Shown here one piece after another: positions 1 through 9,610 of a DNA stretch of 64,000 nt. The DNA lies in NCBI RefSeq assembly GCF_021325795.1, contig NZ_JAHPZX010000004.1, forward strand, positions 124,001-188,000, read 5' to 3'. Position numbers and translations under genes: made by a program. Position 1 is the first letter of the stretch. Every line of letters starts with the position of its first letter. Source of the DNA: Bordetella sp. LUAb4. Lineage in GTDB: Bacteria; Pseudomonadota; Gammaproteobacteria; Burkholderiales; Burkholderiaceae_B. A model generated the notes under the pieces. The model made no database searches and was not told the DNA's origin. It was given only the letters and a program-made list of their open reading frames with translations.

Positions 1-1
1 C

Positions 2-1558
2 ATCGCCCCCGCGTTGATGGCGGCCGCGGTGCAGGCACAGTCGCAGGCACAAGCCCAGCCGCAAACCCAGGCCACGGCCCGCATCGTCATGCACGCGCCA
101 TTGCGTGTGCTCGATCCCATCCTGACGCCGGCCTACATCACGCGCAACCACGGCTATTTGATCTACGACACGCTGTTCGCGATGGATGCCCACTCGCGTC
201 CGCAGCCGCAAATGGTCGATACGTGGAAGGTGTCGGACGACAAGCTCACCTACACCTTCACGCTGCGTCCTGGCTTGAAATTCCATGACGGTGCTGCCGT
301 CACCGCCGACGACGTGGTGGCCTCACTGCAACGCTGGGAAGCCGTCGATACCATCGGCGGCCGCCTCAAGGCCGCCACCGACACGCTGGCGGTCAGCGAC
401 ACCAACACCTTCGTGCTGAAACTCAAGCAGCCGTTCGGCCTGGTGCTGGACGCGTTGGCGCGCGAGAGTTCGGTGGTGCCCTTCATCATGCCCAAGCGCA
501 TCGCGCAGACGCCGCCGAACAAGGCCATCACGGAATACATAGGCTCGGGGCCGTACAAGTTCATCCCCGCCGACTTCCAGCCGGGTGTCAAGGCCACTTA
601 CGTCAAGTTCGCCGACTACGTGCCGCGCAAGGAGCCGGCCAGCGGCTTCGCCGGCGGCAAGGTCGCCATGCTGGACCGCATCGAACTGGTCAACATTCCG
701 GACGCGCAGACCGCCGTCAACGCCTTGCGCAACGGTGAAATCGACTTCGTCGAGGACGTGCCGCCGGACCTCATGCCCCAGCTGGAGGGCGCCAAGGGCA
801 TCACGCTGAAGTCCTTCGGCAAGAACTCCAATATGTTCACGCTGCGCATGAACTGGCTGCAGCCGCCCTTCAACAACCTGAAGGTGCGCCAGGCCGCGCT
901 GGTGGCGTTCAACCAGACCGATTACCTGGAAGCGCAGATTGGTGATCCCAAGGTTTATCAGCTGTGCGGGGCCGTGTTGTCCTGCGTGTCGCCTTACGCG
1001 TCGGAAGAGGGCGCCACCCAAATCAAGGCGCCGGATCTCAAGCACGCCAGACAGCTGTTGAAAGACAGCGGCTACAAGGGTGAAAAAGTGGTGATCCTGC
1101 ATGCCACCGACCTGCCCATCTTCACCAATATCGCGCCGGTTACCGCCGAGGCGCTGCGCGGCATAGGCATGAACGTCGAGGTGCAGTCCATGGACTTCAC
1201 CACGCTGCTGGCGCGCCGTACCAAGAAGGATCCGGTGGAGCAGGGCGGTTGGAGCATCTTCCAGTCCAGCATGACCAGCCTGGAACTGATGTCGCCCGTG
1301 GGCAATCCCAATCTGGATGGCCGCGGCGACACGGGTTATGCCGGCTGGAGCAAGGACGATGCGATGGAAGACCTGCGCAATCGCTTCGCCGCCACCAGCG
1401 ACGAGGCCGAGCGCAAGAAGCTGGCCCTGGAGATCCAGCGCCATGCCTACGCGCAGGTGATGTACGTGCCCTTGGGCGGTTATTCCAAATTCAAGGGCTA
1501 CGATGCCAAGTTCGCCGATATGGTGGATGCGCCCATCCCCCTGTTCTGGTTGAAGTGA
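2..1558 (+). CDS. Peptide/nickel-type ABC transporter substrate-binding protein (5' end outside window)
   Basis: Periplasmic receptor of the SBP_bac_5 (DppA/OppA) family that binds a peptide-like solute and delivers it to the permeases encoded just downstream. The frame is open to the window edge, and the first visible residues (IAPALMAAAVQAQ) read as the end of a Sec signal peptide, so the real start lies upstream and the ATG at 14 is internal to the signal. A Gln/Ala-rich linker follows, then the family pattern of an N-terminal lobe with the LTYTFTLRPGLKFHDG motif. The stop is 22 bases before the permease gene. Family assignment is firm; the ligand is unknown, and the enzymes at 5085-8633 suggest an organic-acid-derived substrate. 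Confidence 0.9.
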   Translation: MAPALMAAAVQAQSQAQAQPQTQATARIVMHAPLRVLDPILTPAYITRNHGYLIYDTLFAMDAHSRPQPQMVDTWKVSDDKLTYTFTLRPGLKFHDGAAVTADDVVASLQRWEAVDTIGGRLKAATDTLAVSDTNTFVLKLKQPFGLVLDALARESSVVPFIMPKRIAQTPPNKAITEYIGSGPYKFIPADFQPGVKATYVKFADYVPRKEPASGFAGGKVAMLDRIELVNIPDAQTAVNALRNGEIDFVEDVPPDLMPQLEGAKGITLKSFGKNSNMFTLRMNWLQPPFNNLKVRQAALVAFNQTDYLEAQIGDPKVYQLCGAVLSCVSPYASEEGATQIKAPDLKHARQLLKDSGYKGEKVVILHATDLPIFTNIAPVTAEALRGIGMNVEVQSMDFTTLLARRTKKDPVEQGGWSIFQSSMTSLELMSPVGNPNLDGRGDTGYAGWSKDDAMEDLRNRFAATSDEAERKKLALEIQRHAYAQVMYVPLGGYSKFKGYDAKFADMVDAPIPLFWLK

Positions 1559-1580
1559 GCATGAGCGGAGTTCCGGCGAT

Positions 1581-2522
1581 ATGTTGATCCTGATTCTCAA
1601 GCGCCTGTTGGCGGCCATCCCCGTCATGCTGGTGGTGGCGACCGTGGTGTTCCTGCTGCTGCGCCTGGCGCCCGGCGATCCCGCGCGCATCATCGCCGGC
1701 GATATGGCCAGCGAGCAGACCGTGGCGGAGATCCGCAACGACATGGGGTTGGACCAGCCCCTGGCCACGCAGTATGTGCTGGCCATGGGCGCCTTGCTGC
1801 GCGGCGATCTGGGCGCCTCCATCCTGTCGAAGGAGCCGGTCAGCAAGCTGATCGGCCAGCGCCTGGGGCCGACGCTGGCCTTGGCGCTGTGCGCCATCCT
1901 GGTGACCGTGGCGTCCGCCGTGCCGCTGGGCGTGATGGCGGCATGGTGGCACGGGCGCATGATCGACCGCCTGACGCTGGCGGTGACCACGCTGGCCTTC
2001 TCGATACCGGCCTTCGTGGTGGGCTATCTGCTGATCCTGCTGTTTTCCGTCAAGCTGGGATGGCTGCCGGTGCAGGGCTATGCCAGCGTCACGCAGGGCT
2101 TCGGCGTGTTCGTCTACCACATGGCGCTGCCGACCATCACACTGGCCGTGGTCTTCATCGCGCTGATCACCCGCATCACCCGCGCCAGCATGCTGGACGT
2201 GCTGGGCGAGGACTTCGTGCGTACCGCGCGCGCCAAGGGCGTGTCGGAACGCTACGTCCTGTACCGCCACGCGCTGCGCAATGCCGCCGTGCCCATCGTC
2301 ACGGTGGTGGGCCTGGCGCTGACCACCATGATCAGCGGCGTGGTGGTGACCGAGACCATCTTCAACATACCGGGCGTGGGCCGCCTGATCGTCGACGCCG
2401 TGATGGCGCGCGACTATCCGGTGGTGCAGGGGACCATTCTGTTCTTCTCCTTCGTCTACGTGTTCATCAATCTGGCGATCGACCTGGCCTACGTGCTGCT
2501 CGATCCGCGTATACGTTATTGA
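1581..2522 (+). CDS. ABC transporter permease, DppB family
   Basis: Inner-membrane permease subunit of the peptide-type importer. The 313 residues begin with the typical hydrophobic segment and FLLLRLAPGDP motif of DppB/OppB proteins, have about six membrane segments, and carry the cytoplasmic EAA loop (around GVSERYVLYRHALRNA) that docks on the ATPase. It ends with the characteristic DPRIRY. It lies between the receptor and the second permease with short spacers, indicating one transcript. The ATG at 1581 is preceded by a GGAG-like ribosome site. Confidence 0.93.
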   Translation: MLILILKRLLAAIPVMLVVATVVFLLLRLAPGDPARIIAGDMASEQTVAEIRNDMGLDQPLATQYVLAMGALLRGDLGASILSKEPVSKLIGQRLGPTLALALCAILVTVASAVPLGVMAAWWHGRMIDRLTLAVTTLAFSIPAFVVGYLLILLFSVKLGWLPVQGYASVTQGFGVFVYHMALPTITLAVVFIALITRITRASMLDVLGEDFVRTARAKGVSERYVLYRHALRNAAVPIVTVVGLALTTMISGVVVTETIFNIPGVGRLIVDAVMARDYPVVQGTILFFSFVYVFINLAIDLAYVLLDPRIRY

Positions 2523-2535
2523 TCCGGACTAGACC

Positions 2536-3429
2536 ATGACCGTGAAGTCTCTTGCCGCAGCCTCGCTCCCGGCGCGTCCGCCGTCCCGCCTGCGCCGTGC
2601 CGCCGCCGTGCTGGTGCGCGATCCCTGGATGCTGGGCGGCCTGGTGCTGTTGTCGATCCTGGTGGTGGTCGCCGTATTGGCGCCCGTCATTGCCTGGCAC
2701 GATCCCGCCAGCCTGGCGCCACGCATGCGCCTGAAGCCGTACAGCGCCGACTATTGGTTCGGTACCGATTCACTGGGACGCGACCTGTTCGCGCGCCTGC
2801 TGTACGGCGGGCGCCTGTCGATCACGCTGGCGGCCCTGGTCAGCGTGATCTCCGTGGTCGTGGGGCTGGCGCTGGGGGTGCTGGCCGGCTACTTCCGCCG
2901 GCTGGATGCCGTGATCATGCGCATCATCGACGGCATCATGGCCATTCCGGGCCTGTTGCTGGCCATCGCCATGGTGGCCCTGGGCGGCGCCACCATTCCC
3001 ACCATGGTCATCGCCATCTCCATCCCGGAGATCCCCCGCGTGGCGCGCCTGGTGCGCAGCGTGGTGCTGTCGGTGCGGGAGGAGCCCTATGTGGAAGCCT
3101 CCATGGGCATGGGCACGCCGGTGTGGAAAGTGTTGTGGCGCCATGTGCTGCCCAGCACCATCAACCCGCTGGTGGTGCAGGCTACGTTCATCTGCGCGTC
3201 GGCCATCCTGATCGAAGCGGTGCTGGGCTTCCTGGGCCTGGGCTTTCCGCCGGAAATCCCCAGCCTGGGCAGCATCATCGCCGAGGGCCGGCCGTACTTC
3301 CAGCGCGCGCCGTGGATCGTGCTGTATCCCGGGCTCTACCTGGCGCTGTTGATTCTCTCGGTGAACCTGTTCGGCGATGCCTTGCGCGACCGTCTCGATC
3401 CCCGCATGGCCCGTAAACGCAAAGGCTGA
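2536..3429 (+). CDS. ABC transporter permease, DppC family
   Basis: Second membrane subunit of the importer, 297 residues. An N-terminal cytoplasmic stretch leads into a first membrane helix, then the family hallmark FGTDSLGRDLFARLLYGGR, about five more helices and an EAA-type loop (EASMGMGTPVWKVLWRHVLP). It ends in a basic DRLDPRMARKRKG tail typical of DppC/OppC. It starts 13 bases after the first permease and ends 3 bases before the ATPase, so the subunits are probably made together. Function by family; substrate not determined. Confidence 0.93.
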   Translation: MTVKSLAAASLPARPPSRLRRAAAVLVRDPWMLGGLVLLSILVVVAVLAPVIAWHDPASLAPRMRLKPYSADYWFGTDSLGRDLFARLLYGGRLSITLAALVSVISVVVGLALGVLAGYFRRLDAVIMRIIDGIMAIPGLLLAIAMVALGGATIPTMVIAISIPEIPRVARLVRSVVLSVREEPYVEASMGMGTPVWKVLWRHVLPSTINPLVVQATFICASAILIEAVLGFLGLGFPPEIPSLGSIIAEGRPYFQRAPWIVLYPGLYLALLILSVNLFGDALRDRLDPRMARKRKG

Positions 3430-3432
3430 ACC

Positions 3433-5073
3433 ATGTCCCATCCCATACTTGAAATCCGTGATCTCAAGGTGCGCCTGCCCGGCGCGGGCGATCGCCGTTA
3501 TGCCGCCGAGGGTATCGACCTGACCGTGAGCGAGCGCGAGATCGTTTGCATCGTGGGCGAGTCGGGCTCCGGCAAATCGGTGACCGCCGGCGCGGTGATG
3601 GGCTTGCTGCCCAAGGACGTGCTGCATAGGGAAAGCGGCCAGATCCTGTTGTCCGGCAAGGACATCACCCACGCCACGCTGGGCGAGCTGCGCGCGCTGC
3701 GCGGGGATCGCATGGCGATGATCTTCCAGGAGCCGATGACGGCCCTGAACCCGCTGATGAAGGTGGGCGACCAGGTCGCCGAGATCTTCCAGTTCCACGG
3801 TCCCGCGCGATCCGCCCGCGACAGCGACAAGCGGGTGCTGGACCTGCTTGCCGACGTGCGCCTGCCGTCGCCGGAAACGCTGCGCCATGCGTATCCGCAC
3901 CAGTTGTCGGGCGGCCAGCGCCAGCGGGTGATGATCGCCATGGCGCTGGCCATGGAGCCCGCCTTGATCATCGCCGATGAACCCACCACCGCGCTGGACG
4001 TGACGTCGCAGGCACAGGTGCTGCGCCTGTTGCATGGCCTGCGCGAACGCCATAACACCGGCATCCTGTTCATCACCCACGACTTCGACGTGGTAGCCGA
4101 GATCGCCGACCGTGTCATCGTGATGCAAAGCGGCCGTATCGTCGAAAGCGGCGCCGCCGACGAGGTGCTGGCCAGGCCGCGCCACCCCTACACGCGCAAG
4201 CTGTTGGACGCGGTTCCCAAAGGGCATTTCGGTGCGCGTGAAACCGGCGTGGCGCGCATGCCCGTCCTGCAGGTCGAGAACCTGGGCATGCGTTTCGAGA
4301 CGTCCAGCATGTTCCGCGCCAAGCGCCGGGTAGTCGATGCGCTCTCCGATGTCTCGCTGACCCTGGGCGAGGGGGAGACGCTGGGCGTGGTCGGCGAGTC
4401 GGGGTCGGGCAAGACGACGCTGGGCCGTTGCCTGGCGCATTTCGCGCATCCGACCAGCGGGCGCATCATGATGCATGGCCAGGACATCTCCAAACTGACG
4501 CGGCCGCAATGGCGCCAGTGGTGCAAGCGCATCCAGATGGTGTTCCAGGATCCCTACCGTTCGTTCAATCCCCGCGTCACCATCGCCGCGGCCTTGGCCG
4601 AAGGGCCCATGAACTACGGCGCGACCGCGGCCCAGGTGCGCGAGCGCACGCTGGAGATGCTGGATCTGGTGAGCATGGACGCCAGTGCGCTGGAACGGTA
4701 TCCACACGAGTTTTCGGGAGGTCAGCGCCAGCGCATCTCCATCGCGCGGGCCTTGATGATGGAGCCGGAAATCCTGGTGGCCGACGAAGCGGTATCGGCG
4801 CTGGACGTGTCGGTCCAGGCGCAGATCCTGGACCTGCTGGAGACCGTGCGCGAGCGCCTCGGCCTGAGCATGATCTTCATCACGCACGACCTGCGGGTGG
4901 CGGCACGTCTGTGCCATCGCATCGCCGTGATGCAGCGGGGCAAATTGATGGAAATCGGCAGCGCCGAGGAAGTCTTCAGCCGGCCACGCAGCGATTACAC
5001 GAAAGAACTATTGGCGGCCATTCCCGGCCAGCAACTGGGCGGCGCCGCGCCTGCGACGCGCGTGCCCGCATGA
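3433..5073 (+). CDS. Fused two-domain ABC transporter ATP-binding protein (DppD-DppF type)
   Basis: Energises the importer by ATP hydrolysis. The 546 residues contain two complete ABC cassettes: the first has Walker A GESGSGKS at residues 42-49, signature LSGGQRQR, Walker B with ADEPTTALD and an H-loop THD; the second, beginning near residue 275, repeats GESGSGKTT, a second signature and ADEAVSALD. Each cassette is followed by the oligopeptide-type extension (HPYTRKLLDAVP and RSDYTKELLAAIP). Such fusions replace separate DppD and DppF, as in GsiA. The stop overlaps a possible ATG of the next gene. Confidence 0.93.
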   Translation: MSHPILEIRDLKVRLPGAGDRRYAAEGIDLTVSEREIVCIVGESGSGKSVTAGAVMGLLPKDVLHRESGQILLSGKDITHATLGELRALRGDRMAMIFQEPMTALNPLMKVGDQVAEIFQFHGPARSARDSDKRVLDLLADVRLPSPETLRHAYPHQLSGGQRQRVMIAMALAMEPALIIADEPTTALDVTSQAQVLRLLHGLRERHNTGILFITHDFDVVAEIADRVIVMQSGRIVESGAADEVLARPRHPYTRKLLDAVPKGHFGARETGVARMPVLQVENLGMRFETSSMFRAKRRVVDALSDVSLTLGEGETLGVVGESGSGKTTLGRCLAHFAHPTSGRIMMHGQDISKLTRPQWRQWCKRIQMVFQDPYRSFNPRVTIAAALAEGPMNYGATAAQVRERTLEMLDLVSMDASALERYPHEFSGGQRQRISIARALMMEPEILVADEAVSALDVSVQAQILDLLETVRERLGLSMIFITHDLRVAARLCHRIAVMQRGKLMEIGSAEEVFSRPRSDYTKELLAAIPGQQLGGAAPATRVPA

Positions 5074-5084
5074 GAGGACATCCC

Positions 5085-6011
5085 GTGAACCGTGTCGCCT
5101 TGCTGAGCCGCTCGGCCAATCTGGCTTATTTCCAGCCGCTGCTCAATGCCATCGATTCTTCGCTGGAGATCGTTACCTGGCCGGACCCCGCCTGCCTGAC
5201 GGCAGATGTCGCGGTGTGCTGGAATTCGCCCCCCGGCGTGTACGCCCGCATGCCGGAATTGCGCCTGATCCACAGCATTGCCGCCGGCGTCGACAACGTG
5301 CTGGCCGAACAGGACACGCGCGGCCTGCCGGTGTGCCGGGTGGTCGATCCGCTGCTGGCGCAAGGGATGCTGCAATATGTCCTGTGGGCGGTGCTGCATT
5401 TCCATCGCAAGCTGGATGTGGCCATGGCCAATCAACGTCAGTCGCTGTGGCAGCGCCCGCGCCAGCAGGCGGCGGCGGATTTCCGCGTGGGCCTGATGGG
5501 CCTGGGCGAACTCGGTGGCCTGATCGCCGCCACCTTGCCGTCCTTGGGTTATTCGGTGAACGGCTGGTCGCGCACGCCGCGTGAATTGGCGGGCGTGCGT
5601 ATGTTCAGCGGCGCCGACGGCTACGAAGATTTTCTCGGCCAGACCGATCTGCTGGTCTGCCTGCTGCCCCTGACCGAAGCCACGCGCGGCATTCTCGACC
5701 GGCGCACGTTCGCGGCCTTGCCGGCGGGCGCCGCCGTGGTCAATTGCGGCCGTGGCGAGCACCTGGTGGTGGACGACCTGATCGAGGCCTTGCAAGCCGG
5801 CCATCTGCGCGGTGCCGTGCTCGATGTCTTCACCCAGGAACCGCTGGCCGCCGACCATCCGCTGTGGCGTACGCCGGGCGTGGTGGTGACACCGCACATG
5901 GCGACCATGGCCGCTTTCGAAACCGTGGCGGCGCAGATCGTCGCCAACATCCATCGCTTGCGCGACGGCCAGCCCTTGGTGAATCAGGTCGATATGCAAA
6001 GAGGCTACTGA
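5085..6011 (+). CDS. D-isomer-specific 2-hydroxyacid dehydrogenase (GhrA-like)
   Basis: NAD(P)-dependent oxidoreductase interconverting 2-oxo and D-2-hydroxy acids, of the glyoxylate/hydroxypyruvate reductase A type. The Rossmann motif GLMGLGELGG, the substrate-binding RGEHLVVDDL region, the LDVFTQEPL motif and the catalytic-His region VTPHMA are all visible. I chose GTG 5085 because AGAGGA lies six bases upstream; an in-frame ATG at 5070 overlapping the ATPase stop is an alternative. At 308 residues it has family length. Its place behind a transporter operon suggests that it acts on the imported compound or a breakdown product. Confidence 0.88.
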   Translation: MNRVALLSRSANLAYFQPLLNAIDSSLEIVTWPDPACLTADVAVCWNSPPGVYARMPELRLIHSIAAGVDNVLAEQDTRGLPVCRVVDPLLAQGMLQYVLWAVLHFHRKLDVAMANQRQSLWQRPRQQAAADFRVGLMGLGELGGLIAATLPSLGYSVNGWSRTPRELAGVRMFSGADGYEDFLGQTDLLVCLLPLTEATRGILDRRTFAALPAGAAVVNCGRGEHLVVDDLIEALQAGHLRGAVLDVFTQEPLAADHPLWRTPGVVVTPHMATMAAFETVAAQIVANIHRLRDGQPLVNQVDMQRGY

Positions 6012-6112
6012 AACAGCCACGCAAGACAGCCGCATTCGTTCCCGCGGTTGACCTCATACCTTCGCGCCCCCGCGCCGGGCCCTGTTGAACCTCGTAGATC
6101 CAGAGAAACCCC

Positions 6113-7132
6113 ATGTACATTGAAGATCCCGCCTTCACCATTCCCACCGGCAAGCCGGCGCCCGTCGACCCGCAAATCGCTGAATTCATGCGCTTGATGG
6201 CCAAGGACGCCGCGCAATATCCGCGCCGCGACACCATCGGCATAGAGGAAGGCCGCGCCAATGCCGAGAAAGTCCGCCTGCCCTGGGCCCAGGGCGGCCC
6301 CACGATGGCGAAAACCGTGGAGCATCGTGTCGGCACGCGCTACGGGACGCAGTTGCGCGTACGCGTGCACTATCCGGCGCAGCGCAAGCTGCAGGGCGCC
6401 CTGGTCTACATCCACGGCGGCGGCTTCGTGCTGTTCAGCATCGACACGCACGACCGCATCATGCGCGAGTACGCCGAACGCACCGGCATCGTGGTGATCG
6501 GCATGGACTATACGCGGGCGCCGGATGCCAAGTTCCCCCAGCCTCTGGAGGAATGCATCGACGTGTTCCGCTGGGTCCATGACAACGCCGCCACGCTGGA
6601 CATCGATCCCAAGCAGCTGTTCCTGGGCGGTGATTCGGCCGGCGCCAACATGACGATGGGTACGTGCCTGACGCTGCGCGATGCCGGCTTGTCCATGGTC
6701 AAGGGCGTGGTGCTGAACTACGGCGGCTTCGGCAGCAACCTGTTCCGCAACTCGGTGGTGCGCTATGGCAGTGGCGAATACGGCCTGTCCCTGCACATGA
6801 TGATCTGGTTCCGCGGCATGCATATGGCGCGTGGCGAGGACTTCATCAATCCACGCGCCGACATCCTGCGCGCCGACTTGCGCGGCCTGCCGCCGGCCTA
6901 TCTGGTCGTCACGGAGTGCGATCCCTTGCATGACGACAGCGTCGAGTTGGAACGCAAGATGCGCGAGGCCGGCGTCGAGGTGCAATCCAAGGTCTATCCG
7001 GGCACCGTGCACAGCTTCCTGGAGGCGGTCTCCATCGCGGATATCGCCAGCGTTGCCTTCGACGACACGGCGCGGTGGTTGGCAGCCCAGGCTGGTGCCC
7101 AAGCCAACGCTCATGCCCGCGCCGACGCCTGA
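6113..7132 (+). CDS. Alpha/beta hydrolase, hormone-sensitive lipase family
   Basis: Carboxylesterase/lactonase-type hydrolase of 339 residues. The oxyanion-hole motif HGGGF is present, the nucleophile serine lies in GGDSAGAN, and the acid/histidine pair appears as ECDPLHDD and the late TVHSF. No signal peptide is visible, so it is cytoplasmic. It is the fifth gene of the co-directional run, 101 bases behind the dehydrogenase. The natural ester is not evident; context suggests de-esterification of an imported compound. Confidence 0.87.
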   Translation: MYIEDPAFTIPTGKPAPVDPQIAEFMRLMAKDAAQYPRRDTIGIEEGRANAEKVRLPWAQGGPTMAKTVEHRVGTRYGTQLRVRVHYPAQRKLQGALVYIHGGGFVLFSIDTHDRIMREYAERTGIVVIGMDYTRAPDAKFPQPLEECIDVFRWVHDNAATLDIDPKQLFLGGDSAGANMTMGTCLTLRDAGLSMVKGVVLNYGGFGSNLFRNSVVRYGSGEYGLSLHMMIWFRGMHMARGEDFINPRADILRADLRGLPPAYLVVTECDPLHDDSVELERKMREAGVEVQSKVYPGTVHSFLEAVSIADIASVAFDDTARWLAAQAGAQANAHARADA

Positions 7133-7143
7133 GGACGACAGCC

Positions 7144-7845
7144 ATGTATACGCCGCCGGCCTATGCCGAGCACGACAGCGCGGCCCTGCACGCTTTCATG
7201 CGGGCCCACAGCTTCGCCACGCTGGTGACGGTGGGCGAGGGTGGGGCCAATGCCACGCACCTGCCTTTCCTGCTGCGCGAGCGAGGTGGGGTGGGAGGGT
7301 TCGGGAATGATGCGCCGGGGAGCGATCAGCCTGGGGCAGACCGTGCCGCGGTCGATCAGTCTGGCCCGGTGCTGGTTACCCATCTGGCGCGCGCCAACCC
7401 GCAGTGGCGCGATCTGCAGGCGGGCGCGCAGGCGCTGGTGTTGTTCCAGGGACCGCATGCCTTCATCTCGCCCAGCTGGTATGAAAACCAGCAGACCTTT
7501 CCCACGTGGAATTACACGGCGGTGCACGTGCGCGGCCAGCCGCGCTTGATCGAGGCGCCGGAGGACATCCGCGCCGTCCTGCAGTCCACCGTGGCCACGT
7601 ATGACACGCCCCTGGGCGGGACGTGGCGCTTCGACGCGATGCCTGATACGCTGACGCTGCCTCGCCTGAAGGCGATCGCCGCGCTGGAGATTCCCTTGAC
7701 CAGCTTGGAAGGCAAGATGAAACTGAACCAGGATAAATCGGTGGTCGACCGCCTGGGTGTGATCGCGGCGCTGGAGCGCCAGGGCGATGCGGACTCGGTG
7801 GCGGTGGCGCGTTTGATCCGCGGCTTGACGCCGGCGCTGTCGTAA
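7144..7845 (+). CDS. FMN-binding PaiB-like protein
   Basis: Member of the PaiB (FMN-binding negative transcriptional regulator) family, 233 residues: a split-barrel flavin fold with the opening MYTPPAYAEHD, a HLPFLL strand, the THLARANPQW motif, the FPTWNYTAVHVRG motif and a late LEGKMKLNQDK motif. The ATG at 7144 follows a GAGGA-type ribosome site and gives the conserved N-terminus. A Gly/Asp-rich insertion of roughly 25 residues sits between HLPFLL and THLARANP, where homologues usually have a short turn. Despite its name the family is poorly characterised and may act as a flavin-dependent enzyme. Confidence 0.85.
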   Translation: MYTPPAYAEHDSAALHAFMRAHSFATLVTVGEGGANATHLPFLLRERGGVGGFGNDAPGSDQPGADRAAVDQSGPVLVTHLARANPQWRDLQAGAQALVLFQGPHAFISPSWYENQQTFPTWNYTAVHVRGQPRLIEAPEDIRAVLQSTVATYDTPLGGTWRFDAMPDTLTLPRLKAIAALEIPLTSLEGKMKLNQDKSVVDRLGVIAALERQGDADSVAVARLIRGLTPALS

Positions 7846-7907
7846 ACCCTGATTCCGTGACGTCTTTTCCTTGATTGATACTCTCGTCTTTCCGTGTGGA
7901 GTTCCCG

Positions 7908-8633
7908 ATGGATGCCCCCTTGAATGCTGAAGCGAAAGTGCGTTTCGAACTGGCCGCCCTGTACCGGCTGGTCGCGCATTTCCGCATGACCGATATCATC
8001 GACACCCATATCAGCGCGCGCGTGCCCGGCCGCGAGGATCATTTCCTGATCAACCGTTACGGCGTGTTGTTCCACGAGATGCAGCCGGAGGATCTGGTCA
8101 AGATCGATGTCGAAGGCAACCCGGTCGATCCGGGCGATGAGGAAACCAACAAGGTCAACGCCGCCGGTTTCACCATTCATTCCGCCATCCATATGGCGCG
8201 CCACGACCTGGCCTGTGTGGTGCATACCCACACCGCCGATGGCATGGCCGTGTCCTGCCAGGAAGAGGGTCTGCTGCCCATTACGCAGCATGCCTTGAAG
8301 TTCTACGAGCGGCTGGGCTATCACGACTATCAGGGCATCGCGCTGGACCTGGAAGAGCGGGAAAGCCTGGTGCAGGACTTGGGCACCCACAAGGCCATGA
8401 TCCTGCGCAACCACGGTTTGCTGGCGGCGGGGTCGACGGTGGCGGAAGCCTTCGTCAACATCTACTACCTGGAGCGCTCCTGCCAGGCGCAGATCAAGGC
8501 GCAGTCGGCCGGCGGCAAGATCATCTATCCGTCCAAGGCGGTGTGCGAGCGCACGCGGGGGCAGTACGAGCGCCCGACGTCGCTGGACTATTGCAACCGC
8601 GTCTGGACGTCGGCCTTGCGTTTGATCGAGTAG
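7908..8633 (+). CDS. Class II aldolase/adducin family protein
   Basis: Metal-dependent aldolase/epimerase-like protein of 241 residues. The zinc-binding HTHTADGMAVSC motif and the later LRNHGLLAAG segment mark the family; the early DIIDTHISARVPG segment matches the substrate-phosphate/loop region. A GTGGAG ribosome site precedes ATG 7908, giving MDAPLNAEAK. It closes the plus-strand catabolic run and meets the IclR gene tail to tail. Substrate unknown; aldol cleavage or decarboxylation of a hydroxy-acid would fit the dehydrogenase and esterase upstream. Confidence 0.86.
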   Translation: MDAPLNAEAKVRFELAALYRLVAHFRMTDIIDTHISARVPGREDHFLINRYGVLFHEMQPEDLVKIDVEGNPVDPGDEETNKVNAAGFTIHSAIHMARHDLACVVHTHTADGMAVSCQEEGLLPITQHALKFYERLGYHDYQGIALDLEERESLVQDLGTHKAMILRNHGLLAAGSTVAEAFVNIYYLERSCQAQIKAQSAGGKIIYPSKAVCERTRGQYERPTSLDYCNRVWTSALRLIE

Positions 8634-8708
8634 GGCTGATGGATCCGGGTGTGCGGCCCGGGTTCTCGGCGCCGAGCTTGAGCCGGGAGTAGGGCCGGGT
8701 CGCGCGGA

Positions 8709-9497
8709 TTACGCCAATCCCACTTTGCCGCTCAATGCGCGCGCCGTGGTCATGATCAAGGGCGCGTATTGCTTGGCGAAATTCTCCACGGTCCAGTCCG
8801 AGGTCAGGCCGGCCAGCTGTATGGTGGCAATGGGCCGCTGCTGATGATCGAGGATGGCGGCGGCGATGTTCAATTCGCCGATCTGGCTTTCCTCGGCGGC
8901 CGCGGCGTAGCCGTCCTGGCGTGCCTGCTCCACGTATTCGCGGATGCGCGCGGAGTCGCGCGTGGTTTTCGGCGTGGAAGGTATCGACCGGCGCGGCATG
9001 GTTTCCGACCGGACGATGATGTCTTCCATCTGCTCCGGCGTCAGGTGCGCCATGATGGAACGCCCCCCCGCGGTCTGCACGGTGGGTAACTGGCGTCCGA
9101 CCAGGGTGCTGCTGAAGGTCTGGCGCTTGGTCTGGCGGCGTAGCGCGAAGATGATGTAGAGATCGTTGAACAGGCTCAGTTCGACCCGTTCGCCGGTTTC
9201 CTGCTGCAGTTGCACCACCAGGGGCGTCGCGCGTTCCAGCAGCGGCACGCTACGCATGTAGTCGAAGGTGCGCTGCAGGATTTTCTTGCCGGGCGTGAAG
9301 CCCTTGCCGCCGGCGCCGCGTTCCAGATAGCCCAGGCTGACGAGCGTATGCGCCATGCGCTGCGTCGTGCTGCGATCGAAGCCGGTCATCTCCATCAATT
9401 CGTTCATGCTCATGATGGTGGGATGGTGCTCGAAGGCTTCAAGCAGCTCCAGGCCTTTGGCAAGCGATTGGACGAAGAGGGGATCGGGGCGGGACAT
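8709..9497 (-). CDS. IclR-family transcriptional regulator
   Basis: DNA-binding regulator of 262 residues with an N-terminal winged helix (LAKGLELLEAFEHHPT through GFDRSTTQRMAHTLVSLGYLER) and a C-terminal IclR effector-binding domain (region around TVQTAGGRSIMAHLTPEQ). It is convergent with the catabolic run ending at 8633 and is its most likely local regulator, with the ligand probably an intermediate of that pathway. An imperfect palindrome at 9564-9582 upstream may be its own operator. Regulation of the plus-strand operon is an inference from proximity. Confidence 0.9.
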   Translation of the reverse strand: MSRPDPLFVQSLAKGLELLEAFEHHPTIMSMNELMEMTGFDRSTTQRMAHTLVSLGYLERGAGGKGFTPGKKILQRTFDYMRSVPLLERATPLVVQLQQETGERVELSLFNDLYIIFALRRQTKRQTFSSTLVGRQLPTVQTAGGRSIMAHLTPEQMEDIIVRSETMPRRSIPSTPKTTRDSARIREYVEQARQDGYAAAAEESQIGELNIAAAILDHQQRPIATIQLAGLTSDWTVENFAKQYAPLIMTTARALSGKVGLA

Positions 9498-9563
9498 AAG
9501 GGGCGGGCGTTTGGCGCCGATGTGGCGGGCGCCTGCTTGGGTGTGATTGCTAAGTGGGCTTAT

Positions 9564-9582
9564 GGTACTTCATATTAATACC
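9564..9582. promoter_or_regulatory. Imperfect palindrome upstream of the IclR gene
   Basis: GGTACTTCATATTAATACC is an AT-rich, near-symmetrical sequence (GGTA...TACC ends) about 67 bases upstream of the IclR start in otherwise GC-rich DNA. IclR-family proteins commonly autoregulate from such sites. Candidate operator only. Confidence 0.35.
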
Positions 9583-9610
9583 TGAGTGGTGTGGTTCGCG
9601 CGGGGGATTC

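Noticed and set aside
2770-4917. Long minus-strand open frame across the ABC permease and ATPase
   Set aside because: Antisense shadow with repetitive His/Gln/Arg composition; the plus strand carries clear ABC motifs.
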